Part shown: in pieces, positions 28,497-36,954 of the stretch
How positions within the stretch are numbered: position 1 is the stretch's first letter
Layout: the number at the start of each line of letters is the position of its first letter
DNA from: a bacterium
Lineage (GTDB): Bacteria > Myxococcota_A > Bradymonadia > UBA7976 > UBA1532
Assembly (NCBI GenBank): GCA_030426085.1
Contig: JAUHYW010000002.1
Span: 124,001 to 188,000 of the forward strand
Direction of reading: 5' to 3'
DNA length: 64,000 nt
Made by a program: the position numbers and the translations under genes
The notes under the pieces: generated by a model
Seen by the model: the letters and a program-made list of their open reading frames with translations, nothing else
Database searches by the model: none
Told to the model about the DNA's origin: nothing

Positions 28497-30068
28497 ATGG
28501 CCGAGCAGAAATACACCGTCATCTCGAAGCTCGACGCCGGCGGGATGGCCGAGGTGTGGAAGGGCAAGGCGACCAGCCTCCAGGGCTTCGACAAGATCGT
28601 GGCCATCAAGCGGGTGCTGCCCCAGCTCTCGAAGAACGACAAGTTCATCCAGATGTTCCTCGACGAGGCGAAGCTCTCGCTCTACCTCAACCACGCGAAC
28701 ATCGTGCAGACGTTCGACATCGGCAAGGCCGACCAGAGCTACTTCATCGTGATGGAGTGGATCGACGGGGCCAACCTCAAGGGCATCCTCGAGATCGCCG
28801 CCGAGCGTGGCTTCCGCGTGCCCCGCGAGCAGGCCGTCTTCATCGCCATCGAGATGTGCAAGGGCCTCAGCCACGCCCACAACCGCAAAGACCCCGACGG
28901 CCAGCCGCTCAACATCGTGCACCGGGACATCAGCCCGCCCAACGTGCTCATCAGCCGCGAGGGCGAGATCAAGCTGGTGGACTTCGGGCTGGCCAAGGCC
29001 GCCAGCCAGGCGGTGTTCACCGACCCCGGCATCGTGAAGGGCAAGTTCGCCTACCTCAGCCCCGAGGCGGCCCTCGGCCAGCCGGTCGACTTCCGGACCG
29101 ACGTCTTCGCCACCGGCATCGTGCTGTGGGAGATGCTCACCGGCCGCCGGCTGTTCGACGGCAAGAACGACCTCGAGACGGTCAAGATGGTGCGGGCGGC
29201 CGAGATCCCGTCGCTGGCCTCGATGGGGGTCGAGGCCGAACCGCAGCTCGAGGGCATCCTGCGCCGGGCCCTGGCCCGTGACCCGCACCAGCGCTACCAG
29301 AGTTCGGAGCAGCTCGGCCACGAGCTGGCCTCGTACCTGGCCAGCAACAAGCTGCTGGTGACCAGCTACGACATCGCGGTGCTCGTCAAGCGGGTGCTCG
29401 ACGAGAAGGCCCGCAGCACCGCGCAGCAGCCGGCGATCATGAACAGCGGGGCCAACCGGCTGGCCGACGAGATGCAGAAGGCGCTGGGCGACTTCACCTC
29501 GATCGGCGACCTCGAAGAGCTCGAGCGGCAGGAGTTCCAGTCGGTCGCCGACGTGGACCCCGACAGCAGCCTCAACATCATGCCCGACGCGGTCGACCCG
29601 TCGGACTGGATGAACGACTTCGGCATCTTCGACGGGGACGAGACCATCATCGACCCCAACCTGCACAACCGGGCCGACCTCACCCGCCCCCGGGACAACA
29701 CCAAGTCGCCCAAGCGGGGCCGCCCCAAGACCTCCCGCCCGGTCTCTCCGGCGATGCCGCCCTCGGTCGACACCGGCGACCGCTCCCAGCTCCCCCCGCC
29801 CCCGGTGAGCAGCGCCCCCCAGAGCGCACCTCCGGCCCGGGCCCCCGTCGCCCGCCCCCCGGTGGGCCCGCCCGGCGCCCCGCCGCCGGGCCCCGAGCGC
29901 GCGGTGCGCCCCAGCGTCGAGCGGGTGCAGGACCTCAGCCCGCCCGACCGCCCGGGGGTCCGCACCGCCAACCTGCCCCGCACCGACAACTCGCTGGTGG
30001 TCGGGGTCGTGCTCGGCGTGCTCGGCGCCGCGGCGGTCATCGGCGCGGCGTGGTTCATCTTCTTCTGA
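28497..30068 (+). CDS. Tail-anchored Hanks-type Ser/Thr protein kinase
   Basis: 523 residues. The kinase domain (~5-275) has the Gly-rich loop LDAGGMAEVWKG, the ATP Lys in VAIKRVL, the catalytic loop HRDISPPNVLIS, DFGLAKA and the APE-like SPEAALGQ. The catalytic-loop Lys usual in HRDxKPxN is Ser, a variant common in myxobacterial kinases. A disordered Pro-rich region (~400-490) leads to one C-terminal transmembrane helix (VVGVVLGVLGAAAVIGAAWF) that ends almost at the C-terminus, so the kinase is cytoplasmic and tail-anchored with no outer sensor domain. Upstream promoter TTGCCA-17-TCTAAT. No phosphatase is adjacent. Confidence 0.88.
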   Translation: MAEQKYTVISKLDAGGMAEVWKGKATSLQGFDKIVAIKRVLPQLSKNDKFIQMFLDEAKLSLYLNHANIVQTFDIGKADQSYFIVMEWIDGANLKGILEIAAERGFRVPREQAVFIAIEMCKGLSHAHNRKDPDGQPLNIVHRDISPPNVLISREGEIKLVDFGLAKAASQAVFTDPGIVKGKFAYLSPEAALGQPVDFRTDVFATGIVLWEMLTGRRLFDGKNDLETVKMVRAAEIPSLASMGVEAEPQLEGILRRALARDPHQRYQSSEQLGHELASYLASNKLLVTSYDIAVLVKRVLDEKARSTAQQPAIMNSGANRLADEMQKALGDFTSIGDLEELERQEFQSVADVDPDSSLNIMPDAVDPSDWMNDFGIFDGDETIIDPNLHNRADLTRPRDNTKSPKRGRPKTSRPVSPAMPPSVDTGDRSQLPPPPVSSAPQSAPPARAPVARPPVGPPGAPPPGPERAVRPSVERVQDLSPPDRPGVRTANLPRTDNSLVVGVVLGVLGAAAVIGAAWFIFF

Positions 30069-30156
30069 CCGGGCGCCGACCCGCCCGTCACACCCCCGCG
30101 ATCCACCCGTCGCTCAAGTCTGATAGACTCCCCTCGCATCGACGACGGAGGGCGCC

Positions 30157-31401
30157 ATGGCGAGCCCCGAGACCCGACTGCTCGCGTTGATCCTGGCCGG
30201 GGGCGAAGGCACCCGGCTGATGCCGTTGACCCGTGACCGGGCCAAGCCGGCGGTGCCCTTCGCCGGGCGCTATCGCATCGTCGACTTCGTGCTCTCGAAC
30301 TTCGTCAACTCGGGCTACTACCAGATCAAGGTGCTCACCCAGTACAAGGCGAGCAGCCTCATCAGCCACATCGCCCGCGGCTGGCAGCTCGCGCCCATCC
30401 TGGGGCATTACGTCGAGCCGGTGCCGGCCCAGCAGCGGGTCGGTCGGGATTGGTTCAAGGGCAGCGCCGACGCCGTCTTCCAGAACCTCAACCTCATCTC
30501 GGACTCGATGCCCGACGTCGTCGCCGTCTTCGGGGCCGACCACATCTACAAGATGGACGTGCGCCAGATGGTCGAGCTGCACCAGGAGAAGGACGCCGAC
30601 CTCACCGTCGCCGCCATCCCGGTGCCCATCGAGCAGGGATCGGCCTTCGGCATCATCGAGGCCGACGCCGAGGGGCGCATCATCGACTTCGTCGAGAAGC
30701 CGGCCGACCCCCCGCCGATGCCCGGCGACCCGACCCGCTGCCTGGCGAGCATGGGCAACTACCTGTTCCGGCGGGAGGTCCTCGTCGGCGAGGTCGTGCG
30801 CGACGCGGACAACGCCGAGAGCGCCCACGACTTCGGCAAGAGCATCATCGGGCCGATGGTCGGGGGCGACAAGCGGGTCTACGTCTACGACTTCGCCAAC
30901 AACCGGCCCCCGGGGCAGGAGGCCAAGGAGCAGGGCTACTGGCGCGACGTGGGCACCCTCGACACCTACTGGGAGTGCTCGATGGATCTGGTCGCGGTCA
31001 GCCCGGTGTTCAGCCTCTACAACCGCGAGTGGCCCATCCGCACCACCTATCAGCACCTGCCGCCGGCCAAGTTCGTCTTCTCCGACACCGCCCGCCGGGG
31101 CATCGCCACCAACTCGCTGGTCAGCCCCGGCTGCATCATCTCGGGGGGGCACGTCAGCGAGTCCATCCTCGCCCCCTCGGTGCACGTGCACTCGTGGGCC
31201 GAGGTCGAGCGCTCGGTGCTCGGCGAGGGGTGCGACGTCGGCCGCAAGGCCCGGGTGCGCAACGCGATCCTCGACAAGTTCGTCACCATCGACCCCGGCG
31301 CCCGCGTCGGCTTCGACCCCGAAGAAGACCTCGCCCGGGGGCTGACGGTGACCGAAAACGGCATCGTGGCGGTGTCCAAGAACACCCACGTCCGGGCCTG
31401 A
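30157..31401 (+). CDS. glgC: Glucose-1-phosphate adenylyltransferase
   Basis: Makes ADP-glucose from ATP and glucose-1-phosphate, the committed step of glycogen synthesis. 414 residues with the nucleotidyl-transferase signature [25 protein letters not shown] split over residues ~11-35 (key LAGGEGTRL and KPAVPF), [14 protein letters not shown], the glucose-1-P Lys in [10 protein letters not shown], and C-terminal left-handed beta-helix repeats. The N-terminal basic residues fit allosteric control by sugar phosphates. GGAGGG precedes the ATG, and a TAGACT -10-like box is at 30124. It is 48 bp upstream of the GH57 gene and probably co-transcribed. Confidence 0.95.
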   Translation: MASPETRLLALILAGGEGTRLMPLTRDRAKPAVPFAGRYRIVDFVLSNFVNSGYYQIKVLTQYKASSLISHIARGWQLAPILGHYVEPVPAQQRVGRDWFKGSADAVFQNLNLISDSMPDVVAVFGADHIYKMDVRQMVELHQEKDADLTVAAIPVPIEQGSAFGIIEADAEGRIIDFVEKPADPPPMPGDPTRCLASMGNYLFRREVLVGEVVRDADNAESAHDFGKSIIGPMVGGDKRVYVYDFANNRPPGQEAKEQGYWRDVGTLDTYWECSMDLVAVSPVFSLYNREWPIRTTYQHLPPAKFVFSDTARRGIATNSLVSPGCIISGGHVSESILAPSVHVHSWAEVERSVLGEGCDVGRKARVRNAILDKFVTIDPGARVGFDPEEDLARGLTVTENGIVAVSKNTHVRA

Positions 31402-31449
31402 CGCCCACCCCGCCGACGTGCCCCCGCATCGACCCCCCGAGGCCCGAAC

Positions 31450-33618
31450 ATGACCCGTCCGATCCACCTCGCGCTCGTCTGGCACATGCACCAGCCCAGC
31501 TACCGCGACCCGGCCAACGGCCAGCTCGCGCTGCCCTGGGTCCGGCTGCACGCCACCCGGGCCTACTTCGACATGGCCTGGCTGCTCGAGCAGCACCCCG
31601 ACGTGCGGGCCAGCTTCAACCTGGTGCCGGTGCTCGTCGAGCAGATCCGGGCCTACGTCGCCGGCGAGCGGGACCGCTACTGGGCGCTGTCGCGCAAGCC
31701 GGCCCGGACCCTGACCACCGCCGAGCGGGCGTTCGTGCTGCGCCACTTCTTCTCGGTGCCGGTGGCCACCGACATCCGCCCCCGGCCGCGCTACTGGCGG
31801 CTGCACCAGCGCCAGCGGGACGGGCGGCGGCAGCCGGCCGACTTCTCCGACGCCGACCTGCGCGACCTCCAGGTGCTGTTCAACCTGGCGTGGTTCGGCT
31901 TCGGCGCCCGGGCCGAGTACCCGCTCGTCGAGCAGCTCGAGAAGAAGGGCCACGGCTTCACCGAAGACGAGAAGCGCAAGCTGCTCGACCTCCAGATCGC
32001 GGTGCTGCGCCGCCTGCTGCCGCTCTACCGCCGGCTCGCCGAGCGGGGCCAGATCGAGCTGACGACGACCCCCTACTACCACCCGATCCTGCCGCTGCTC
32101 ATCGACTCCGACGCCGCCGCCCGGTGCCAGCCCCAGCAGCCGCTGCCGCCCCGGTTCGCGTGGCCGGCCGACGCCCGGGCCCAGGTCAAGCGGGCCATCG
32201 ACGCCCACAGCGACGCCTTCGGGGCCGCTCCGGCCGGGGTCTGGCCCGCCGAGGGCGCCGTCAGCCCCGAGGCCATGGAGCTGTTCGCCCGCAGCGGCCT
32301 GAAGTGGACCGCCACCGACGAAGCCCAGCTCTGGAAGAGCCTCGGCGCCCACCGCGAGGAGCGCGACCGCTACCGCCCGTGGCGCCTCGCCGTCGACGGG
32401 GGCCACATCGACGTCGTCTTCCGCGACCGCACCCTCAGCGACCTGATCGGGTTCACCTACGCCCGCAACCCGGCGGCGGTGGCCATCGAAGACCTCGTCG
32501 GCCGGCTGGACGCCATCCGCGCGCGCAATCACCGCCCCGACGACGACGAACCGCTGCTCGTGACCATCGCGCTCGACGGCGAGAACCCGTGGGAGCACTA
32601 CCCCGAGAGCGGGCGGGGCTTCCTCGAAGGGCTCTACGCCGCGCTCGGCCGGCGGGACGACATCGTCACCGTGCGGGTCGGCGAGCACCTCGAGGCCCAC
32701 CCCCCGCGGGGGCAGCTCGAGACCATCCACTCCGGCTCGTGGATCGGGGGCGACTACCACATCTGGATCGGCAGCGCGGTCGAGAACCAGGCGTGGGGGG
32801 CGCTCGGCGAGACCCGGCAGTACTTCGCCCGCAACGCCGCCGGGGCCGACCCGGAGGCGGTCGAAGCGGCCCATCGGCACCTGCTGCAAGCCGAGGGCAG
32901 CGACTGGTTCTGGTGGTACGGCGACCACTTCGCCAGCGAGAACGACGAGGACTTCGACCACCTGTTCCGGGCCCACCTGCGGGCGGTCTACGCCCGGCTC
33001 GGCGGGGAGCCCCCCACCCGCCTCGACCGCTCGCTGTACCCCGGCCGCCTGCGGGACGAGACGGTGCCCCCCAAGGCCCTCATCAGCCCCCGGTTCGACA
33101 CCGCCGCCAGCACCTACTTCGACTGGTCCGGCGCTGGCCGCCTCGACCTCGCCGGCCCGGCGGGCAGCATGTACCAGGCGGCCCACTACTTCGGCCGGCT
33201 GCGCTACGGCTTCGACCTCGAGCGGCTCTACCTGCGCTTCGAACCGCTGCCCGAGGGCCCGGCCCCCGACCTGAGCGGCCTCGTGCTGCGCATCCGCGTC
33301 CGAGGCCGGGACGACCGCATCGTCGAGCTGCCGCTGGACGCGCCCGCCGAGGGCTGCGTACGCCGGCTGGGCGCCACCTCGGCCACCCCCAGCGCCGCCG
33401 AGGATCCCACCGACCGCCCCATCCTCGGCCGGGTGCAGCACGGCACCGTCGAGCTGGGCGTCGCCTTCGCCGACCTCGACCTCGCCGTCGGCGAGCCGGC
33501 CGCGCTCACCGCCAACCTGATGCGGGGCAAGGTCACCCTCGAGCGCTTCCCCCAGCACCACGACATCGAGTTCACCGTGCCCGACGCCGGCTTCGAAGCG
33601 GCCCACTGGACGGTCTGA
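31450..33618 (+). CDS. Glycoside hydrolase family 57 protein (alpha-amylase/glucanotransferase-like)
   Basis: 722 residues. The GH57 N-terminus LALVWHMHQPSYRD is followed by motifs used in the family: TTTPYYHPILPLL, GVWPAEGAVS (region of the catalytic Glu), the later IALDGENPWEHYPESGRGFL, and HSGSWIGGDYHIWIG. The catalytic (beta/alpha)7 barrel spans about residues 1-430; the remainder is helical and beta-rich and of the type often annotated as DUF3536-like. Acts on alpha-glucans; hydrolase versus branching or debranching activity cannot be fixed from sequence. Position after glgC argues for a glycogen or maltodextrin role. ATG at 31450. Confidence 0.88.
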   Translation: MTRPIHLALVWHMHQPSYRDPANGQLALPWVRLHATRAYFDMAWLLEQHPDVRASFNLVPVLVEQIRAYVAGERDRYWALSRKPARTLTTAERAFVLRHFFSVPVATDIRPRPRYWRLHQRQRDGRRQPADFSDADLRDLQVLFNLAWFGFGARAEYPLVEQLEKKGHGFTEDEKRKLLDLQIAVLRRLLPLYRRLAERGQIELTTTPYYHPILPLLIDSDAAARCQPQQPLPPRFAWPADARAQVKRAIDAHSDAFGAAPAGVWPAEGAVSPEAMELFARSGLKWTATDEAQLWKSLGAHREERDRYRPWRLAVDGGHIDVVFRDRTLSDLIGFTYARNPAAVAIEDLVGRLDAIRARNHRPDDDEPLLVTIALDGENPWEHYPESGRGFLEGLYAALGRRDDIVTVRVGEHLEAHPPRGQLETIHSGSWIGGDYHIWIGSAVENQAWGALGETRQYFARNAAGADPEAVEAAHRHLLQAEGSDWFWWYGDHFASENDEDFDHLFRAHLRAVYARLGGEPPTRLDRSLYPGRLRDETVPPKALISPRFDTAASTYFDWSGAGRLDLAGPAGSMYQAAHYFGRLRYGFDLERLYLRFEPLPEGPAPDLSGLVLRIRVRGRDDRIVELPLDAPAEGCVRRLGATSATPSAAEDPTDRPILGRVQHGTVELGVAFADLDLAVGEPAALTANLMRGKVTLERFPQHHDIEFTVPDAGFEAAHWTV

Positions 33619-33687
33619 GCGCGCGTACGCCCCACCTCGCGCACATTCGGGATCTCATGCAGGCTCGGCCCCGAACGGAGGTAGGTG

Positions 33688-34243
33688 ATGCTGACCCGGC
33701 TCGAGATCGACGGCTTCAAGAACCTCCGGAGCGCCAGCGTCGACTTCGGCCCGTTCACCTGTATCGCAGGCCCGAACGGGGTCGGGAAGTCCAACCTCTT
33801 CGACGCGATCGAGTTCCTGTCCCTGCTCGCGCAGCACCCCATCATGGAGGCCGCGCAGCGCGTCCGTCGAAGCGACGACGAGCGCTCGGCGGACCCCCGA
33901 GACCTGTTCTGGACCGACGGCCGAGCGCGCGCCTCGACCATGCGATTCGCCGCCGAGATGATCGTGCCGGCCTCGGTCCGGGATGCCTTCGGGCGTGAGG
34001 CCCACGCGACCATCCTCCCCGCTCTTCGTACAGCAGCAGCGACCGGCCGATCTGCTGATGGCGGTGGGCGTGGGGGTCCGGCTGCCCAGCGGTCATCCCG
34101 CGCGCGTGACCCGATTCGTACCGATCTCGGGCACGTGGCGCTGCGACGGGGACGAGCGGGGCATCCCGCTGAGAACCATCACCGACTATCTCCAGGTTCC
34201 GGCGAACGCGCAGGTGCCCCTGCTCGGCGGGCGGCCGGCTTGA
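33688..34243 (+). pseudogene. Decayed AAA-family ATPase (SMC/RecF-like)
   Basis: The N-terminus is intact: MLTRLEIDGFKNLRSASVDF, then the Walker A GPNGVGKSN at ~30, DAIEFLSLLAQ. After about 100 residues (near 33990-34020) the family-like sequence continues in another frame (PLFVQQQRPADLLMAVGVGV; TRFVPISGTWRCDGDE; TDYLQVPANAQVPLLGG) up to TGA at 34243. Walker B and the signature region are missing, so both a frameshift and an internal deletion of perhaps 200 residues are inferred. Good GGAGGT before the ATG. Coupled by TTGA to the next remnant. Intact relatives pair an ATPase with a DUF4276-type partner, a suspected defence module. Confidence 0.7.
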
Positions 34244-34500
34244 AGGTCCGATTCGCGTTCGTGGGAGAGGGCACCTCGGACCTGGCGCTCTGGCCTCACC
34301 TCGAAGAGGCGCTGGCCACCGCCAGCGGGGAGACGGGTCGACGGTTGAAGCGCGTCAAGAAAGGCTTCAACGAGAACCGGCGGTTTCTGCTCGAGCGCTT
34401 GGACACCGACGGTCCGGTCTCCCGGCTCCCCGCCTGGCAGGCCATGCTCGGCGCACTGAAGGCCACCCTGGCGACGATCGGCGTGGCCCCGCCCGGCTGA
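34240..34500 (+). pseudogene. Remnant of a DUF4276-like partner of the AAA ATPase
   Basis: 86 residues starting from TTG that overlaps the ATPase stop. It opens with VRFAFVGEGTSDLALWPHLE, typical of DUF4276/TOPRIM-like proteins (acidic E and D after the first strand), and ends with a plausible family C-terminus (RRFLLERLDTDGPVSRLPAW), while intact members are ~180-220 residues. The middle is therefore probably deleted. Coupling with the ATPase remnant implies the pair decayed together. The call depends on resemblance by eye. Confidence 0.55.
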
Positions 34501-34518
34501 GGGACACCCGCGCTCACC

Positions 34519-35817
34519 TCACGGCGTCTGCTCGACCCGATACACCCGCCAGTCGTCGAGGCACGCCGCGAACAGCTCGACCGACCCGTCCTCGTCCACG
34601 TCGGCCGCCGCCACCCCCAGCGGCGCCGCGGGCAGGGCGATCGTCACCCGGCGGGCGAAGCCGGCCGCGCCGTCATTGAGCAGCACCGTCAGCGTCGAGC
34701 CGCCCCGGGCCACCCGGCGACCGAAGTCGAAGTCGCCCCGATCGGCGGTCACGACGTCGACGTCACCGTCCCGGTCGACGTCGGCCAGCGCCAAGTGGGT
34801 CGGGCCGTTGCCCGTCGGCCAGTCGACCGCCGGCCCGAACCGCCGATCACCCCGGCCGAGCGCGACGCTGATCGTATCCCCGCCCACGTAGTCGGCGCCC
34901 CGGATCGGCGTCCCGTAGTTGCCGGCGACCAGATCGAGCCGCCCGTCGCCGTCCAGATCGGCCGCGTCGACCCAGAACGGCCCGTTGCCCACCATCACGT
35001 CGACCCCCGCCGCGAAGCCCCCGGCCCCGTCGCCGAAGCGGACCGACACCCGGTCGCGCCCCGCCTCGTGCCGCCCCGCGTTGGCCACCAGCCCGTCGAG
35101 GTGACCGTCGCCGTCCACGTCGCGCAGGGTCACCCCGTGGGGCTCGACCCCGGTGGGCCACAGCCGGGGCGCGAAGTCGTCCGCCGCCCTCAGGATGGTC
35201 AGCCCGCCCCGCGAGAAGTCGGCCACCGCCAGATCGTCGACGCCGTCCCCGTCCACGTCGCCCGCCGCCAGCCCGAACGGCCGGCCGGGCAGGGCCATCG
35301 CCGGCCCCGGCACGAAGCCGCCGCCCCGCCGGGTGTGGATCCACAGCCCGCGGTCGCCCACCCCGGCCACCGCCACGTCCAGCGCGCCGTCGCCGTCGAA
35401 GTCGCCCGCCGCCAGATCGATCGGCTCCAGCGGCGCCTCGAGGACCGTGTGCTCCAGCAGCCGCCGGCGGGGGCTCTGCTGCCACAGCCGGACCGTGCCC
35501 TCGTAGCCCGCGGCGATCACGTCCGGCCGGCGGTCGCCGCTCCAGTCCACCACCCGGACCCGGGTCGCCTGCACCCGCCCCGGCAAGGCGACCGGCGGCT
35601 CGAAGCAGGCCTCCCCCGGCTCGGCGACCCCGTCGCCGCAGCTCGCCGGTCGGGCGACCTCCACCGGGGCGGCGTCGGCCATACGCGGCCCGGCGTCGGG
35701 CGGAGGTTCGACCACAGCGTCGGGGCGCGCTCCGTCGGCGGGCCACGACAGCGGATCACCGTCGCAGGCCCAGGCGAGCAGCGCGGCGAGCAGGAGCGGG
35801 GCGCGGGCGGTCGACAT
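34519..35817 (-). CDS. FG-GAP/VCBS-repeat lipoprotein
   Basis: 432 residues; signal MSTARAPLLLAALLAWAC with Cys as the lipidation site, then a disordered Pro/Asp/Ala linker and a small Cys pair (CGDGVAEPGEACFEP). From ~85 onward there are at least six FG-GAP/VCBS repeats recognisable by D.DGDG.LD: GDFDGDGALDVAVAG, GDVDGDGVDDLAVAD, RDVDGDGHLDGLVAN, ADLDGDGRLDLVAGN, ADVDRDGDVDVVTAD, ADVDEDGSVELFAAC. These form an integrin-like seven-bladed propeller that binds calcium in the loops. Probably a surface binding protein. Convergent with the AAA remnant. ATG at 35817. Confidence 0.82.
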   Translation of the reverse strand: MSTARAPLLLAALLAWACDGDPLSWPADGARPDAVVEPPPDAGPRMADAAPVEVARPASCGDGVAEPGEACFEPPVALPGRVQATRVRVVDWSGDRRPDVIAAGYEGTVRLWQQSPRRRLLEHTVLEAPLEPIDLAAGDFDGDGALDVAVAGVGDRGLWIHTRRGGGFVPGPAMALPGRPFGLAAGDVDGDGVDDLAVADFSRGGLTILRAADDFAPRLWPTGVEPHGVTLRDVDGDGHLDGLVANAGRHEAGRDRVSVRFGDGAGGFAAGVDVMVGNGPFWVDAADLDGDGRLDLVAGNYGTPIRGADYVGGDTISVALGRGDRRFGPAVDWPTGNGPTHLALADVDRDGDVDVVTADRGDFDFGRRVARGGSTLTVLLNDGAAGFARRVTIALPAAPLGVAAADVDEDGSVELFAACLDDWRVYRVEQTP

Positions 35818-35881
35818 CGCTCGAGGATAGCCCCGGCCGGCGCCGGGGTCACGGCGTCCGACACCCCACCCGGCAGATCGG

Positions 35882-35910
35882 TTGAGCCCGGTGCAGGAGT
35901 CTGGCACGAT
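35882..35910 (+). promoter_or_regulatory. Promoter of the basic-linker protein gene
   Basis: TTGAGC (35882-35887), 17-bp spacer, CACGAT (35905-35910), in the divergent gap between the FG-GAP lipoprotein and the gene at 35942. Confidence 0.4.
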
Positions 35911-35941
35911 CGCCGCCCCGCCCGAAGCACAGGAGTCCCGC

Positions 35942-36793
35942 GTGTCCGACCCGGTCGTCTTCGACCCCGATGCCCTTCGCCAGCTCGATGATCAGCAGTG
36001 GCGCCGCCTGGGGGTGACCCAGACCTTCGATCGGCTGCTCGTCGAGGCCGCCGCCACCGCACCCGGCGCGGCCGAGGCGGTGCGCGACCACGCCGGACGC
36101 AGCCTGAGCGGCGGCGCGGCCAAGTTCTGGGAGCTGTCGTTCCCCCAGATGAAGCGCGACCTCGTGCGCAAGCGGGTCCTCGCCGAGAGCGGGGGTCAGC
36201 TCGCGCTGCACCCCGACTTCGGCGAGCGGGTCGAGCGGCTGCTGCACGACATCGAGACCAGCGCCAGCCACGTCGAGCCGACCCCCGGGGTCACCCTCGA
36301 AGAGCTGACCGCCCGCGCCGCCGAGCGGGAGAAGCAGGCCAAGGCCGCCCGCCGGGCCCGCAGCCGCAGCTCGGGCACGACCCGGCGCACCTCGAGCGCC
36401 TCGACCCCCAAGAAGAGATCCGCGGCCGAGAAGACACCCGAGTCGACCGCGCTCACGGTGAGCGCGCCGGCCCCCAAGCCGACCCCCACCGTCGCCCCGC
36501 CCAAGAAGCTGTTCACCACCCGCACGGTCAACACCCTGCTCGACCGGCTGGACAACACCGCGCTCAACAAGTCCCAGCTCAGCGGCCGGATCAACCTGCG
36601 GGGGGCCGACCTCGACCGCTTCCTCGAGGTCACCGCCCAGCTCGACATCACCCGCTTCAAGCGGGACGACCTCGTCGAGCTGCACTGGGAGGGCCGCAAG
36701 CTGGCCAAGACCAGCGGCGGCGACCGGCGGATGGCGGTCATCGGGCTGGTCGACAAGCTGCGCGAAGCCGCCGCGGCGCCCGCCGAGGGCTGA
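35942..36793 (+). CDS. Unknown cytoplasmic protein with basic disordered linker
   Basis: 283 residues in three parts. The N-terminal ~125 residues are helical (FDPDALRQLDDQQWRRLGVT; GGAAKFWELSFPQMKRDLVR). A Ser/Lys/Arg/Thr/Pro-rich linker (~135-200; ARRARSRSSGTTRRTSSAST) resembles DNA-binding tails. The C-terminal ~80 residues look like a winged-helix-type unit (TVNTLLDRLDNTALNKSQLS; DLDRFLEVTAQLDITRFKRD). No signal peptide. GTG start with AGGAG 6 nt upstream. A nucleic-acid-binding role is inferred from the linker and the helical pattern only. Confidence 0.55.
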   Translation: MSDPVVFDPDALRQLDDQQWRRLGVTQTFDRLLVEAAATAPGAAEAVRDHAGRSLSGGAAKFWELSFPQMKRDLVRKRVLAESGGQLALHPDFGERVERLLHDIETSASHVEPTPGVTLEELTARAAEREKQAKAARRARSRSSGTTRRTSSASTPKKRSAAEKTPESTALTVSAPAPKPTPTVAPPKKLFTTRTVNTLLDRLDNTALNKSQLSGRINLRGADLDRFLEVTAQLDITRFKRDDLVELHWEGRKLAKTSGGDRRMAVIGLVDKLREAAAAPAEG

Positions 36794-36954
36794 GCGACCG
36801 CGGATTCCGACTCGGCGCCGGGCGGGGGCTCGGGCCACGAAATTGCGGTCGGCGGTCATTCGGTTGAGACTGTGACCGGTCCGCAATCATCCCGGGAACA
36901 TTCGGAGGGTCCGCCGTCGAGGGCCGCGCTTCGAAGACCCGAGAGTGGGAAGCC

